Shown here one piece after another: positions 16,717-25,600 of a stretch of 64,000 nucleotides of DNA (position 1 is its first letter; every line of letters starts with the position of its first letter). Below the pieces are notes generated by a model. The model was not told the origin of the DNA. It was given only the letters and a program-made list of their open reading frames with translations, and ran no database searches. This stretch comes from Bacteroidota bacterium (GTDB lineage: Bacteria; Bacteroidota; Rhodothermia; Rhodothermales; UBA10348): the NCBI GenBank assembly GCA_027622005.1, contig JAQBZH010000009.1:1-64000 (forward strand). Direction: 5' to 3'. Both the position numbers and the translations under genes were made by a program.

Positions 16717-17832
16717 ATGGACGAAATTAAAAAAGTAGAAACGCATCTCTTAATTGACGTTCCTCCAGGTTATAGAGAAGGAGAACGCCTTGATGTCTAT
16801 ATCACCTCTTTTATTCAGAATGCTACCAGAGCCAAAGTACAGGCTGGAATAAAGGCGGGTAAGGTCACAGTAAACGGTAACACGATCGTAAAACCTTCGA
16901 TGACCGTCTTGTCGAACGACAAAATTGTGTGTGCGATTTTAAAGGCACCACCTGTGGAAATAATTCCTGAGGATATTCCGCTCGACATTCACTTTGAAGA
17001 CGACGACCTCATTGTCATCAACAAGCCGGCCGGTATGGTGGTTCACCCCGCGTTTGGACATCGTACTGGGACGCTCGTACATGCTTTACTGCATCATGTT
17101 GGGGGCACAACCGTTACTTTTGATTCGGATGATGAGGACTCAGACGAGAATGAAGCGGATGACGATGATCCCGACGAAATCAACCTGTCGAGCCTCAATG
17201 CCAGCCCCCGATTCGATGGCGATGTAGTGCTCCGGCCTGGAATTGTCCACCGTTTGGATAAAGACACCAGTGGATTGCTGGTCGTCGCTAAAAACGACAG
17301 GGTTCACGCCGCGCTTGCTCGCCAATTCATGAATCGGACGACGCGACGAAGATACCAGGCCATTGTTTGGGGAGTTCCTACACCCAAATCGGGAACGATT
17401 GAAACCGAATTGGCGAGGGACCCGAGAGATCGACGAAAAGTGGCGGTAGTCAAAGAGCCGACTGCCAAAATCAAGACCAAACACGCCATCACCCATTACG
17501 AAATCGTAGAAGCATTCGGGTATAGTTCGCTCGTCGAATTTCGACTGGAAACCGGTCGTACACATCAAATTAGGGTCCACGCCGCCCACATTGGGAACCC
17601 CATTTTTGGGGATACCACTTATGGTGGAGATCGAGTTCGTTACGGAAAAGACGAAGGGCAGCGAAGAGCCTTTTACCGGAATCTTTTTTTGCAAATTCCC
17701 CGACAGGCTCTTCACGCCCGATCATTAGGATTCAAACACCCCACGACGGGGCAGGAAATGGATTTTGAAGTAGAAATGCCCGCAGATATGCTGCATGTAA
17801 CAGGTCGATTACGCAAATTTGATCTGCATTAA
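16717..17832 (+). CDS. RluD-type pseudouridine synthase with acidic insert
   Basis: The 371-residue protein has an N-terminal S4 RNA-binding domain (about 15-80, GERLDVYITSF, VTVNGN) and an RluA/RluD catalytic domain (HFEDDDLIVINKPAGMVVHP; GIVHRLDKDTSGLLVVAKN with the catalytic Asp; GRTHQIRVH). Between the two catalytic-domain parts, about residues 136-160, lies a very acidic run (DSDDEDSDENEADDDDPDE) that E. coli RluD lacks. The likely substrate is 23S rRNA (positions 1911/1915/1917 in E. coli numbering), but RluA/RluC-type targets cannot be excluded. Confidence 0.92.
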   Translation: MDEIKKVETHLLIDVPPGYREGERLDVYITSFIQNATRAKVQAGIKAGKVTVNGNTIVKPSMTVLSNDKIVCAILKAPPVEIIPEDIPLDIHFEDDDLIVINKPAGMVVHPAFGHRTGTLVHALLHHVGGTTVTFDSDDEDSDENEADDDDPDEINLSSLNASPRFDGDVVLRPGIVHRLDKDTSGLLVVAKNDRVHAALARQFMNRTTRRRYQAIVWGVPTPKSGTIETELARDPRDRRKVAVVKEPTAKIKTKHAITHYEIVEAFGYSSLVEFRLETGRTHQIRVHAAHIGNPIFGDTTYGGDRVRYGKDEGQRRAFYRNLFLQIPRQALHARSLGFKHPTTGQEMDFEVEMPADMLHVTGRLRKFDLH

Positions 17833-17955
17833 GTCTCGCAAAAATTTGAGCAAGATGGCTTCGGAACTACATTTCGAGGAGTTTTTATTACTAGATTACC
17901 GCCGAGTGATCCGCCCAAAATCACCCATTTTAATGCTTCTGCAGGCGTACTTCTT

Positions 17956-18426
17956 TTGAATCTGACCGCCCTACTTAATCCGAATCATGTTGCTGTCAAC
18001 GTCAGTGCTCCCAACAAGGAAGCGCTGATTGACATTCTCATTGATTTGGTGGCTGACTGCCCGCAGGTAAAAGATGTGGCGGCGGTAAAAAAAGCGGTGA
18101 TGGATAGAGAAAATATGATGTCTACGGGAGTGGGAAAGGGATTGGCCCTCCCTCACGCGAAGACAAATGCGGTGGGGGGTATGGTCGGTGCATTGGTTAC
18201 GACATCGACGCCAGTCGATTTTGGAGCGTTGGATAACGAACCTGTGCGTATTGTCTTTTTACTACTTGGTAAGTTGGACTCAAAATCGCTTCATGTCCGC
18301 ATTCTGAGCCGAGTATCTCGGGTTATGAATAGCGAGGAAGTTCGCAAACAAATTTTGTCGTCGACATCCGCCGCCGAATTGCTGGGCATTATCGCTCAGT
18401 ATGATGATCATTCGATCAACAGCTGA
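17956..18426 (+). CDS. PTS EIIA (PtsN-like) domain protein
   Basis: A 156-residue single EIIA type-2 domain. It starts at TTG 17956, and the first residues (NLTALLNPNHVAVNVSAPNKEALI) align with the usual PtsN start. The phosphorylated His lies in GLALPHAKT. Proteins of this kind serve in nitrogen/potassium regulation rather than sugar uptake when no EIIB/C partner is nearby, and none is seen. hisS follows after 11 bp, which suggests co-transcription. Confidence 0.88.
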   Translation: MNLTALLNPNHVAVNVSAPNKEALIDILIDLVADCPQVKDVAAVKKAVMDRENMMSTGVGKGLALPHAKTNAVGGMVGALVTTSTPVDFGALDNEPVRIVFLLLGKLDSKSLHVRILSRVSRVMNSEEVRKQILSSTSAAELLGIIAQYDDHSINS

Positions 18427-18437
18427 GATCCTAGGTT

Positions 18438-19724
18438 ATGAGTTCTTTTAAGTCCATTTCAGGTACGTTTGATATTCTTCCAGAAGGGCACACCACTGGA
18501 GGCGATTCCATAGCTCCTTCCAGAGTTTGGCAGTATGTCGAAGCCACCATCCGAAAAGTGATGGAAGCATATGGCGCTGAAGAGATCAGGACGCCAATCT
18601 TAGAGCCTACAGAATTGATTGCGCGGGGCATTGGACAGCTAACGGATATCGTTTCAAAAGAGATGTTTGCTTTCGAGCGCGGGGATACGAATTACGTCCT
18701 GAGACCCGAAGTCACTGCTCCAGTCATGCGCGCCTATCAACAACACCATTTGGATCAGAAAGGTGGGGTTCAACGGTTGTACTATATCGGACCCTGTTTT
18801 CGGGCTGAACGCCCACAAAAGGGGCGATACCGTCAATTTCATCAATTCGGTTTAGAAATAATCGGGGCCACGGATGCACGCGCCGATGCAGATACTATTG
18901 CATGCGCGGTGGATGTGTATCGCGCTTTAGGATTAACCGACTTCACTATTCGGCTGAATTCGTTGGGCGACTCCGAGAGCCGACCGCGATATAAAGATGC
19001 ATTAATTGCTTACATCACTCCGTTTGCAGACCAACTAAGCGAAATCAGTCGAAACCGACTTCAAACGAATCCAATGAGGATTCTGGATACCAAAATTGAA
19101 AAGGAACGCGAGCTTTTGAAGAACGCGCCGCTGTTGTCCGATTTTATCGATGAAGAGAGTCGGCAGCATCACGAGGAAGTGAAAGGGTATTTGACTTCGA
19201 TCGGATTGAAATATGTCGACGATCCATTTTTGGTTAGGGGCCTCGATTACTACTCCAGAACCGCTTTTGAGATAGAAAGTGATTCGTTGGGAGCCCAGGG
19301 ATCCCTAGCTGGTGGTGGTCGCTATGACCTTTTATCGCTCGAACTTGGTGCCAAGCAGGTCATTCCCGCCGTGGGTTTTGCCGCCGGAATGGAACGCCTG
19401 ATTATGGCTCTAGACGCAGCAAACTTGGCGGACATTCCTGCGCCCCGTCTGGATGCATTTATCGTGGCACTGGGAGATGCTGCCTTGACTTGGACTTTTC
19501 CGGTGGCTCAGTCACTTCGTGCGAAAGGCTTCAAGGTTGGATACGATCTAAAAGGGCGATCTTTGAAAGCCCAAATGAGGGAGGCGAGCCGACAAAATTC
19601 CCGGTATGTCATCATTGTTGGGGATGATGAATTGGCATCTGGTGTCGCCGAGGTCAAGGACATGGACCAAAGTTCTCAGACATCCGTACCCTTTGCTCAA
19701 TTAGCGTCGCATCTTACCAAATAG
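18438..19724 (+). CDS. hisS: Histidyl-tRNA synthetase
   Basis: A 428-residue class II synthetase. Motif 1 lies near PILEPTELIARG, motif 2 in CFRAERPQKGRYRQFHQFGLEIIG, and the histidine-specific segment is LVRGLDYYSRTAFEIES. The C-terminal anticodon-binding domain (about 330-425) contains AFIVALGDAAL. It lies between ptsN-like (11 bp) and lgt (8 bp), apparently one operon. Confidence 0.97.
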   Translation: MSSFKSISGTFDILPEGHTTGGDSIAPSRVWQYVEATIRKVMEAYGAEEIRTPILEPTELIARGIGQLTDIVSKEMFAFERGDTNYVLRPEVTAPVMRAYQQHHLDQKGGVQRLYYIGPCFRAERPQKGRYRQFHQFGLEIIGATDARADADTIACAVDVYRALGLTDFTIRLNSLGDSESRPRYKDALIAYITPFADQLSEISRNRLQTNPMRILDTKIEKERELLKNAPLLSDFIDEESRQHHEEVKGYLTSIGLKYVDDPFLVRGLDYYSRTAFEIESDSLGAQGSLAGGGRYDLLSLELGAKQVIPAVGFAAGMERLIMALDAANLADIPAPRLDAFIVALGDAALTWTFPVAQSLRAKGFKVGYDLKGRSLKAQMREASRQNSRYVIIVGDDELASGVAEVKDMDQSSQTSVPFAQLASHLTK

Positions 19725-19732
19725 GAATCAGC

Positions 19733-20677
19733 ATGTATCCACGTTTAAGCGATCTATTTACTGATCTGTTTGGATTCAACTTCCCAATTCCAATTTATTC
19801 ATTCGGTTTTATGGTCGCCGTGGGAGCCATGTTTGGCGCCTGGATACTTCAAAAGGACCTCGACCGCATGTACGGTTCTGGTCTCATTTCGGGCGTAAAA
19901 ATGCCAGAATCGGGTGGTGACAAAAAAAGCCGTAAGAAATTGGTGGACGTCAGTCCGTCCTTTATTGTGGGGACCATAACGCTGATCATTATCGGTGCCG
20001 GGTTTGCAGGCGCAAGAATATTCCACATTTTTGAGAATTTTGACGCCTTTATGCGAGCACCGGCGGGAATGATTTTTACGAAGGGTGGATTCACTTTTTA
20101 CGGTGGAATGATTGTCGGCGGCTTTTCAGTCGTGTACTATGTCCGAAAAAAAGGCCTCAGTGTGGGCAGAATAGCGGATGCCATGGCACCCGGCGTCATG
20201 ATTGCATATGGAATAGGACGCATTGGATGTCACCTTTCCGGCGATGGAGACTGGGGAATAGCTTCCGATATCGCATCCAAACCAGGATGGCTTCCGACTT
20301 GGTTGTGGGCTGAGACCTACCCAAATAACATTCTGGGGATCGATTTGAGCTCGACGCCGGTTTATCCGACGCCGCTATATGAGTTTTTCGCAGCCGCGTT
20401 GATTTTTGCTCTCTTGTGGTCGTTTCGTAAGCACAATCACGTCCCAGGATGGTTATTCTCGGTTTACCTGGTATTTAATGGCGCTGAGCGATTTTTCATC
20501 GAGAAAATCCGGGTCAATAATTCCTTTGACTTCCTGGGCCAGAGTATGACTCAGGCAGAACTTATCGCGATCATTATCATCCTGATTGGATTGGTTGGGA
20601 TCTGGAAAACGTGGAAAGTGCCGGTTCCATCCACGAAATCATCGCCCAAGGCAGCACCTGAATCATCACCCGAATAA
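19733..20677 (+). CDS. lgt: Prolipoprotein diacylglyceryl transferase
   Basis: A 314-residue polytopic inner-membrane enzyme that transfers diacylglycerol from phosphatidylglycerol to the lipobox cysteine of prolipoproteins. Seen are seven or so hydrophobic segments, FTFYGGMIVGG (with the essential-Tyr region), the signature GIGRIGCHLSGDGDWG, and YPTPLYEF. There is an insertion around SGVKMPESGGDKKSRKKLVDVSPSF, and the C-terminus is a short Pro/Ser/Lys tail. It is needed for the several lipoproteins encoded in this window. Confidence 0.95.
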   Translation: MYPRLSDLFTDLFGFNFPIPIYSFGFMVAVGAMFGAWILQKDLDRMYGSGLISGVKMPESGGDKKSRKKLVDVSPSFIVGTITLIIIGAGFAGARIFHIFENFDAFMRAPAGMIFTKGGFTFYGGMIVGGFSVVYYVRKKGLSVGRIADAMAPGVMIAYGIGRIGCHLSGDGDWGIASDIASKPGWLPTWLWAETYPNNILGIDLSSTPVYPTPLYEFFAAALIFALLWSFRKHNHVPGWLFSVYLVFNGAERFFIEKIRVNNSFDFLGQSMTQAELIAIIIILIGLVGIWKTWKVPVPSTKSSPKAAPESSPE

Positions 20678-20782
20678 ATCGGGCTAAAGAGGCCTTTTTA
20701 TCGGGCTCAGAGGCTTATTTATCGGGCTCAGGGGCTTATTTATCGGGCTCGGGGGCTTATTTATCGGGCTCAAGGGCGGATT
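20678..20782 (+). repeat. Five-copy 21-bp tandem repeat between convergent genes
   Basis: The repeat starts directly after the lgt stop. Units begin at 20678 (22 bp), 20700, 20721, 20742 and 20763, with consensus ATCGGGCTCAGGGGCTTATTT. The unit is a multiple of three. If lgt were read through, the repeat would encode a seven-residue repeat (YRAQGLI-like). The last unit overlaps the stop codon of the minus-strand gene at 20781. There is no dyad symmetry, so it is not a hairpin terminator. Confidence 0.9.
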
Positions 20783-21635
20783 ATCCCCTCAGAATTGGCC
20801 GTGTTAGGCACGTTGGGCCGCCTTCGCCAGGGTGGGATATGTTGGATCCATCATAGGTTATCGCCACGAATCCGTTTTTTTCGAGGGTCGCGGCGGTCAA
20901 TGTGTTTTGCTTTTCGATTAAGCACTTGCCATTTCCGAGCGATAACACGTTGCAGCCCATCGTATTATATTCTTGCTCAGGGACTTCAATTAGCGTAAAA
21001 CCTTCATCCAATAAGCGCTGCCTGGTTACGACGGGCATTATTCGACTGTAAACCAATAAGACGTCCGATGCCAAGGGAGAAATGAGAGACATAAGGTGGA
21101 GAACGTCTGATGGTCCATTCCAATGAGGCAAGAATACGGGGATGATTTCTAACGAGTTTGAATTGCACATCGCCCCAAGCTGTTGGATTCCTGATTCATT
21201 GGAACGATAGCCTATTCCGACAGCGGCGAGTGTTGGTTTTAACCATACTATGTCGCCACCCTCCAGCTTTCCAGGGTCCGAAATAGCCCCTTTTATCTCC
21301 AGTTGATTGGCCTGAAGCCACTTTCCAATCGCTAGGGGTTCGCCTGCGCGTAATTCCTTACCCATTCGGCACAATCCAAAACCCGAAGGTAACGTTACGA
21401 TGGGGTCGTGGACATAAAGGGAATCCATGCCGGCACAGTACTCCGCCGGAAGGACATCGACCTGGGCGCCGCTACGTTCCAAAAGCTCAATGAATTGGTC
21501 AGATTCTCGACAAGCTTGTTCAAAGTCCGGTTCAAACTTATATCCGTAAAGTTGCCAGTTGGCATTCAGGAAGTTTTGGGACTTAAAGGTGTTTTTGGCA
21601 TGAGAGACTAGTACTCTCTTAAGAGGATCGGTCAT
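20781..21635 (-). CDS. DDAH / amidinotransferase-family hydrolase
   Basis: This 284-residue protein has the guanidino-group-modifying fold (pentein; COG1834). Active-site landmarks are DSLYVHDP near residue 70, LEGGDIVW (GGD), the catalytic His in DVLHLMSLISPL and the nucleophilic Cys in GGPTCLTRPI close to the C-terminus. Relatives include N(G),N(G)-dimethylarginine dimethylaminohydrolase (DDAH) and arginine deiminase. The size and the single short domain favour the DDAH side, but the substrate is not proven. It stands alone, convergent with lgt across the 21-bp repeats. Confidence 0.85.
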   Translation of the reverse strand: MTDPLKRVLVSHAKNTFKSQNFLNANWQLYGYKFEPDFEQACRESDQFIELLERSGAQVDVLPAEYCAGMDSLYVHDPIVTLPSGFGLCRMGKELRAGEPLAIGKWLQANQLEIKGAISDPGKLEGGDIVWLKPTLAAVGIGYRSNESGIQQLGAMCNSNSLEIIPVFLPHWNGPSDVLHLMSLISPLASDVLLVYSRIMPVVTRQRLLDEGFTLIEVPEQEYNTMGCNVLSLGNGKCLIEKQNTLTAATLEKNGFVAITYDGSNISHPGEGGPTCLTRPILRG

Positions 21636-21723
21636 AGAAAAGCGAGTTACAGGAATCTTGATGGATTGATTAAACGTTAGGTCTCCCTCGCAATATATCA
21701 GAACACTTCCACATTAGGATAGA

Positions 21724-22500
21724 ATGAGCTTACCCGATTCTGAAAAACCAGTCTCCAGATTCATAGCCGGCCGAAATCCGGTGAGGGAACAGCTCGAAAA
21801 AGATGTTTCTAGAGCCGAAAAGTTATTCGTTCAAAAAGGTGCTACCGGGAAATTGATGGGGCTCCAAAAGTTGGCCCACGAACTAGGGATTCCGACTCAA
21901 TTTGTCCCAACCGGCAAGTTGAATGAGTTGGTACCAGGCGTTAACCATCAAGGGGTGCTGCTGGCGCTATCCACCATTGAATACGCGGATCTCGATGAGA
22001 TGCTGTCGGCTATCGCCCCAACCATGGATGAGGTCATTGCGAAGAAGCCCATTGTGGTCGTTCTGGATCACATTCAAGACCCGTACAACCTGGGAGCAAT
22101 TATTCGGAGCTGCGTCGCGGCGGGTGCGGAAGGAGTTATTATTCCGGATCGAGGGGCCGCGCCTGTTACGGCAGCCACGATCAAAACCAGTGCTGGCACT
22201 GCTACGCAAATTCCCATTGCTCGCGTTGTAAATCTCGCTCAAGTGATTGATCAACTCAAAGAGCGGGGGTATTGGATCGTGGGCGCAGAAGGGTCAGGAA
22301 ATACGTCGATGTTGAACATGGACTGGGATCGACCACTAGGAATAGTAATCGGGAGCGAAGAGAAAGGCATGGGCAGGCTCGTAAGGGAAATGTGCGACTA
22401 CTTGGTTCACATCCCGATGCGAGGTAAAGCAGAATCACTTAACGCGTCGGTAGCGGCTGGAATACTGCTTTTTCAAGCCTCGCTTGGCAGGCCTGAGTAA
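21724..22500 (+). CDS. rlmB: 23S rRNA (guanosine-2'-O-)-methyltransferase RlmB
   Basis: A 258-residue SPOUT (TrmH) enzyme. The N-terminal substrate-binding domain (about 8-80: SRFIAGRNPVREQLEKDVSRAEKLFVQ) is followed by the knotted catalytic domain with motif 1 DHIQDPYNLGAIIRSC, motif 2 VIGSEEKGMGRLVREMCD and motif 3 IPMRGKAESLNASVAAGI. It methylates the 2'-O of G2251 in 23S rRNA (E. coli numbering). It is divergent from the gene at 20781-21635. Confidence 0.94.
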   Translation: MSLPDSEKPVSRFIAGRNPVREQLEKDVSRAEKLFVQKGATGKLMGLQKLAHELGIPTQFVPTGKLNELVPGVNHQGVLLALSTIEYADLDEMLSAIAPTMDEVIAKKPIVVVLDHIQDPYNLGAIIRSCVAAGAEGVIIPDRGAAPVTAATIKTSAGTATQIPIARVVNLAQVIDQLKERGYWIVGAEGSGNTSMLNMDWDRPLGIVIGSEEKGMGRLVREMCDYLVHIPMRGKAESLNASVAAGILLFQASLGRPE

Positions 22501-22532
22501 AGGTGAGGCGCGCGGAAAGGATTAAGAAACGA

Positions 22533-22574
22533 CCCCGACCAACCTAAGCGTTACGACGCTAGAGTCAGTCGGGG
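22533..22574. repeat. Nested inverted repeat after rlmB
   Basis: Outer arms CCCCGAC (22533-22539) and GTCGGGG (22568-22574) enclose an inner hairpin AGCGT-TACG-ACGCT (22547-22560). It lies between convergent genes without a T-run. It could stop transcription by Rho-assisted means or be a processed structure; this is only a structural observation. Confidence 0.55.
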
Positions 22575-22643
22575 CGCCCACCTTTCAAGCTCAACTCGAT
22601 CAATCAGACCAAGTTGGGACCTGAAATTCATGTTTAAGTTGAA

Positions 22644-22904
22644 TCAGCGCCGAATGGTATTGAGTTTATAAACGATCTTGCGAATCGTGTCAAACTGCAA
22701 ATACGGGTATTCGTCCCGCAATAACTCGATCGCGTCGTACGCGGCTACGTTGTTTAAACGCATGGTTCGAAAAGACTTTCGGATCTGATAATCGCGAACT
22801 CCCTTTTCGCTCAGGAGGTTATTGTCGTCCAATAGGCTGAAAACTTCCTCGGTTATCAAGCCGTCCAAGGGGTTTTCGTTGAAGTGATTGTTCGTTACCT
22901 GCAT
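22644..22904 (-). CDS. Small hypothetical protein (86 aa)
   Basis: The 86-residue soluble protein has no signal peptide or membrane helix and appears all-helical: LITEEVFSLLDDNNLLSEKG, a VRDYQIRKSFRTMRLN segment, and YLQFDTIRKIVYKLNTIR. The charged, balanced composition and a fair start support a real gene. I do not recognise a family; a helical nucleic-acid-binding or adaptor role is only a guess. Its neighbours give no clue. Confidence 0.6.
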   Translation of the reverse strand: MQVTNNHFNENPLDGLITEEVFSLLDDNNLLSEKGVRDYQIRKSFRTMRLNNVAAYDAIELLRDEYPYLQFDTIRKIVYKLNTIRR

Positions 22905-23182
22905 GATTTCACTCGTCAGATTCCTAGTTAACTCGTCTTTCTATTTTCTCTTGGCGTTTTCCGAAAAAAAGGAAGCGGATAGTCCTTCTCTTAACTAAAG
23001 GTTATGGAAGGGAAAGAGCCGAACAAAATGAAATGAGTTGAACGGTAATGGCTTAGGTGCGAGCAGTCCCAAGAGTGATTCGAATTGATTTTGGGATTAT
23101 CAAGATCTGGTTATACACGAGATCAGGCTCGTTTTCGACCATTCATTTCAATCGATTGGGCCGAAAAAGGAGCAGGCATGGC
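22905..23182. other. Intergenic region without visible features
   Basis: About 280 bp upstream of the small gene and downstream of the minus-strand gene that ends at 23183. I see no gene, terminator or repeat. It probably holds the promoter of the 86-residue protein. Confidence 0.3.
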
Positions 23183-25600
23183 CTACTTAATCAAGCGAGA
23201 CAGTTCACGTCGGATCTGTGGTGACGTTTCCACGAGTAATTGGGCTTGAAACGCAGATTTATCGATTTTTATGCCGGGGTAAGTCACGATCGCGTTCAAC
23301 GCGGCCTTTCGGAGTCGAATTTCATCTGCCTTGAGCCACTCAAGCACCTTGTTTTTAACGGTTTGGCCTTCTGGGTCGATTCGGGCAAACGCGGAAAATG
23401 CTTCAATTCTTACAGAAATGGCATTATTCGCATCCAACAAAGGTCGAATGACCCCGAACAGATCGCGATCTTCGGCGATTCCTGATTTAATCAACTTCAG
23501 AGCCGTTCGAGCTACAATATCTCCTTCAGAGGGAGTGACCAAAGCAGATTGAAGCAACGACCAAGTCATGTTTGGCCGAAGCTTGATGATTGTAGCGACC
23601 GCTTCGCTTAGCACGCGAGTATCAGTATCTGAGTTGGCGGCCGAAAGAGCTGTTTCGAACGCCGTTCCTGCCTGGGAATACCTAGCTAAGGCCCGAATGG
23701 CCGCGAGGCGAATTCGTGCATCCGCATGACGGCTAAACTCGATCAGCAAAGAAAGTGCAGACGTCGAGGGAGCCATTTCACCCAGCATTTCGCAAGCACT
23801 TACGAGTACGGCCGGCTCCGATTCACTTTGTAAAAATAGACGAAGCCCAAGCAATACGGCAGGGTCTGGGTTGGTGCGTGACAAATGCCTAAGAGAACGA
23901 ATCTTCGAAACGGGTCCCACGGCATCTCGAAGCTGAGCCACCAAATCGTCTTGCTTCAATGGGGTTGCATAATCAAGCAATACGGATGCAAACGCATCTG
24001 GAAAAACATAGCGGGGAATTAGGGAGGTCTGAATTTTCGATGTCTGTTTTCTTTCGGTTACTCGCGACATCGAGGTGTTTACCCCATCGAGCGATGAATA
24101 TTGAAACGCTAAGTCGAACTCAAACGCACTCGGAACTAGTAGGCCGACTTGCTTCTGCTCGATGGTCACATCCGCTGATTCGGTAGACGGGACGTAGGTG
24201 TAACTAAGAGTTAGCTCTGGATGTCCCGCTGAATACACCCACACATCAAAAAATTGACTCAGGTCTTCCCCCGAGATGAGCTCCAGGGTGGTGCGGAAAG
24301 TTTCCGTGTCTGCCACGCCTTCAGCGGCCTTGTCTAAGAAGCGAACGATAGATTCCGTAAGGGATTCCTCGCCGATTCGTTCTTCAAGCATACGAAGTAT
24401 CCAAAGTCCTTTTCCGCTGGAATGCTCATCCAACATATCAGACGGATAGTCCCATCGATCCCAAACCAACGGCCTTCGATAGGTCTTGGCTTCAAGTAAA
24501 TAAGCATCCCGGAGCTTCTCATAAATCAGTCCCGCGGCGTCATTTCCGTGTGTACGGGCCATCACATGTAATCCAATCCAATTCGACACGGCCGAAGACA
24601 GCCAAGCATCTGTTGGTGGAACGGAATCAAAACGGGAAAGAATTTGACCCCCAACGATAGACCGAATAGACCTAAACTGATCCATCCAGGGATCGTCAGA
24701 AACCCAATATTCGGGAGTAGTCAGCAATCTATTACCGATCGTAACCGGCTCTTCGATGCCATCGACCAGCGCTGCCACAAAAACAGGCTCTTTGACGACA
24801 TACCGAATCGAATTGAGATAGGTCTGGACCGATTCGTCCTTGGACTTAAGATCTTTTAGAAATGGGGGAATGCTATTCGTTTCAGACGTCAGGACGGGGA
24901 CCTCAAAATCGTTACCGTGAGATTGACGCGTGTCAAAAGCGAGAAAAGACACGGCTCCGGCAAAAATGGGGCGTTTGCTGAATCCATCTACCATTTGTAC
25001 CGGGTGATTTTTGGCATTATCGTCTCCAACCCAGACCTCCCAAGACTTCGGAACGGCTACACGAAGCTGCGTCATGTAACTGTCAAGCTGATCCATTGGC
25101 GTTGGATACCAATCGTCGGAGCCTGGCTCTGCACCATTCCAAACCGCAAAACGGCCCCTGGTGGACGTGCGAAAAGAAAGCCCGCTCTTTATTCGGTATT
25201 CAACTTTAAACAGCCACTCGGACCGGTCGCTCCCCGGTTGGGTCCTTTCGGGTAAATCAACGGATAAAACAGCTCCTTTTTGACTCCAATTAAGTACATA
25301 CCCGTGCATCGATACTCGGGACACCGTGTAGCCTTCGGCTCCCATGGTAAAGCTGCCTCCGGCGCTTGATGACGAACTCACGTGAACGAAGGACATGGCA
25401 GGGACTGCGCCTACTGTTGGACTCAGCGAAATCGCAGTCCGGATCATTTCAACATCAAATGGTGACGTGTCTTGCGATCGAATCGGACCGTCCATTACCG
25501 GATGATTTTGGGCTACCGCAACGGTCGCACCCCACAACATAACCAACGAGACGAAAACGCCCTGAAAGAGCATCCAATTTGAGACCCGGCGTCTAGTCAT
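23183..25600 (-). CDS. M1-aminopeptidase-like protein with HEAT repeats, no HExxH
   Basis: About 805 residues from the ATG at 25600, which overlaps the upstream gene by 8 bp; an ATG at 25630 would overlap it by 38 bp. A signal sequence (MLFQGVFVSLVMLWGATVAVAQ) points to the periplasm. Residues about 90-480 follow the M1 aminopeptidase layout: beta-rich N-domain, then a helical region with DAWLSSAVSNWIGLHVMAR in the place of the D-x-W-L-x-E-G...Y helix, and SGEDLSQFFDVWVYSAGHPEL. The zinc motif HExxH(x18)E is absent (RSIVGGQILSRFD at that place). From about 570 on, HEAT-like repeats (RIRLAAIRALARYS, RVLSEAVATIIKL, RLRKAALNAIVTY) follow. It is probably a non-catalytic scaffold, or chemistry different from M1. 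Confidence 0.75.
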   Translation of the reverse strand: MTRRRVSNWMLFQGVFVSLVMLWGATVAVAQNHPVMDGPIRSQDTSPFDVEMIRTAISLSPTVGAVPAMSFVHVSSSSSAGGSFTMGAEGYTVSRVSMHGYVLNWSQKGAVLSVDLPERTQPGSDRSEWLFKVEYRIKSGLSFRTSTRGRFAVWNGAEPGSDDWYPTPMDQLDSYMTQLRVAVPKSWEVWVGDDNAKNHPVQMVDGFSKRPIFAGAVSFLAFDTRQSHGNDFEVPVLTSETNSIPPFLKDLKSKDESVQTYLNSIRYVVKEPVFVAALVDGIEEPVTIGNRLLTTPEYWVSDDPWMDQFRSIRSIVGGQILSRFDSVPPTDAWLSSAVSNWIGLHVMARTHGNDAAGLIYEKLRDAYLLEAKTYRRPLVWDRWDYPSDMLDEHSSGKGLWILRMLEERIGEESLTESIVRFLDKAAEGVADTETFRTTLELISGEDLSQFFDVWVYSAGHPELTLSYTYVPSTESADVTIEQKQVGLLVPSAFEFDLAFQYSSLDGVNTSMSRVTERKQTSKIQTSLIPRYVFPDAFASVLLDYATPLKQDDLVAQLRDAVGPVSKIRSLRHLSRTNPDPAVLLGLRLFLQSESEPAVLVSACEMLGEMAPSTSALSLLIEFSRHADARIRLAAIRALARYSQAGTAFETALSAANSDTDTRVLSEAVATIIKLRPNMTWSLLQSALVTPSEGDIVARTALKLIKSGIAEDRDLFGVIRPLLDANNAISVRIEAFSAFARIDPEGQTVKNKVLEWLKADEIRLRKAALNAIVTYPGIKIDKSAFQAQLLVETSPQIRRELSRLIK

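Noticed and set aside
16543-16746. Small minus-strand frame before the RluD-type gene
   Set aside because: Overlaps the start of the pseudouridine synthase gene on the other strand; about 45 residues look possible but no start or relatives could be supported.
20678-20782. The 21-bp repeats as a CRISPR array
   Set aside because: The units are directly adjacent with no spacers between them, and no cas genes are present.
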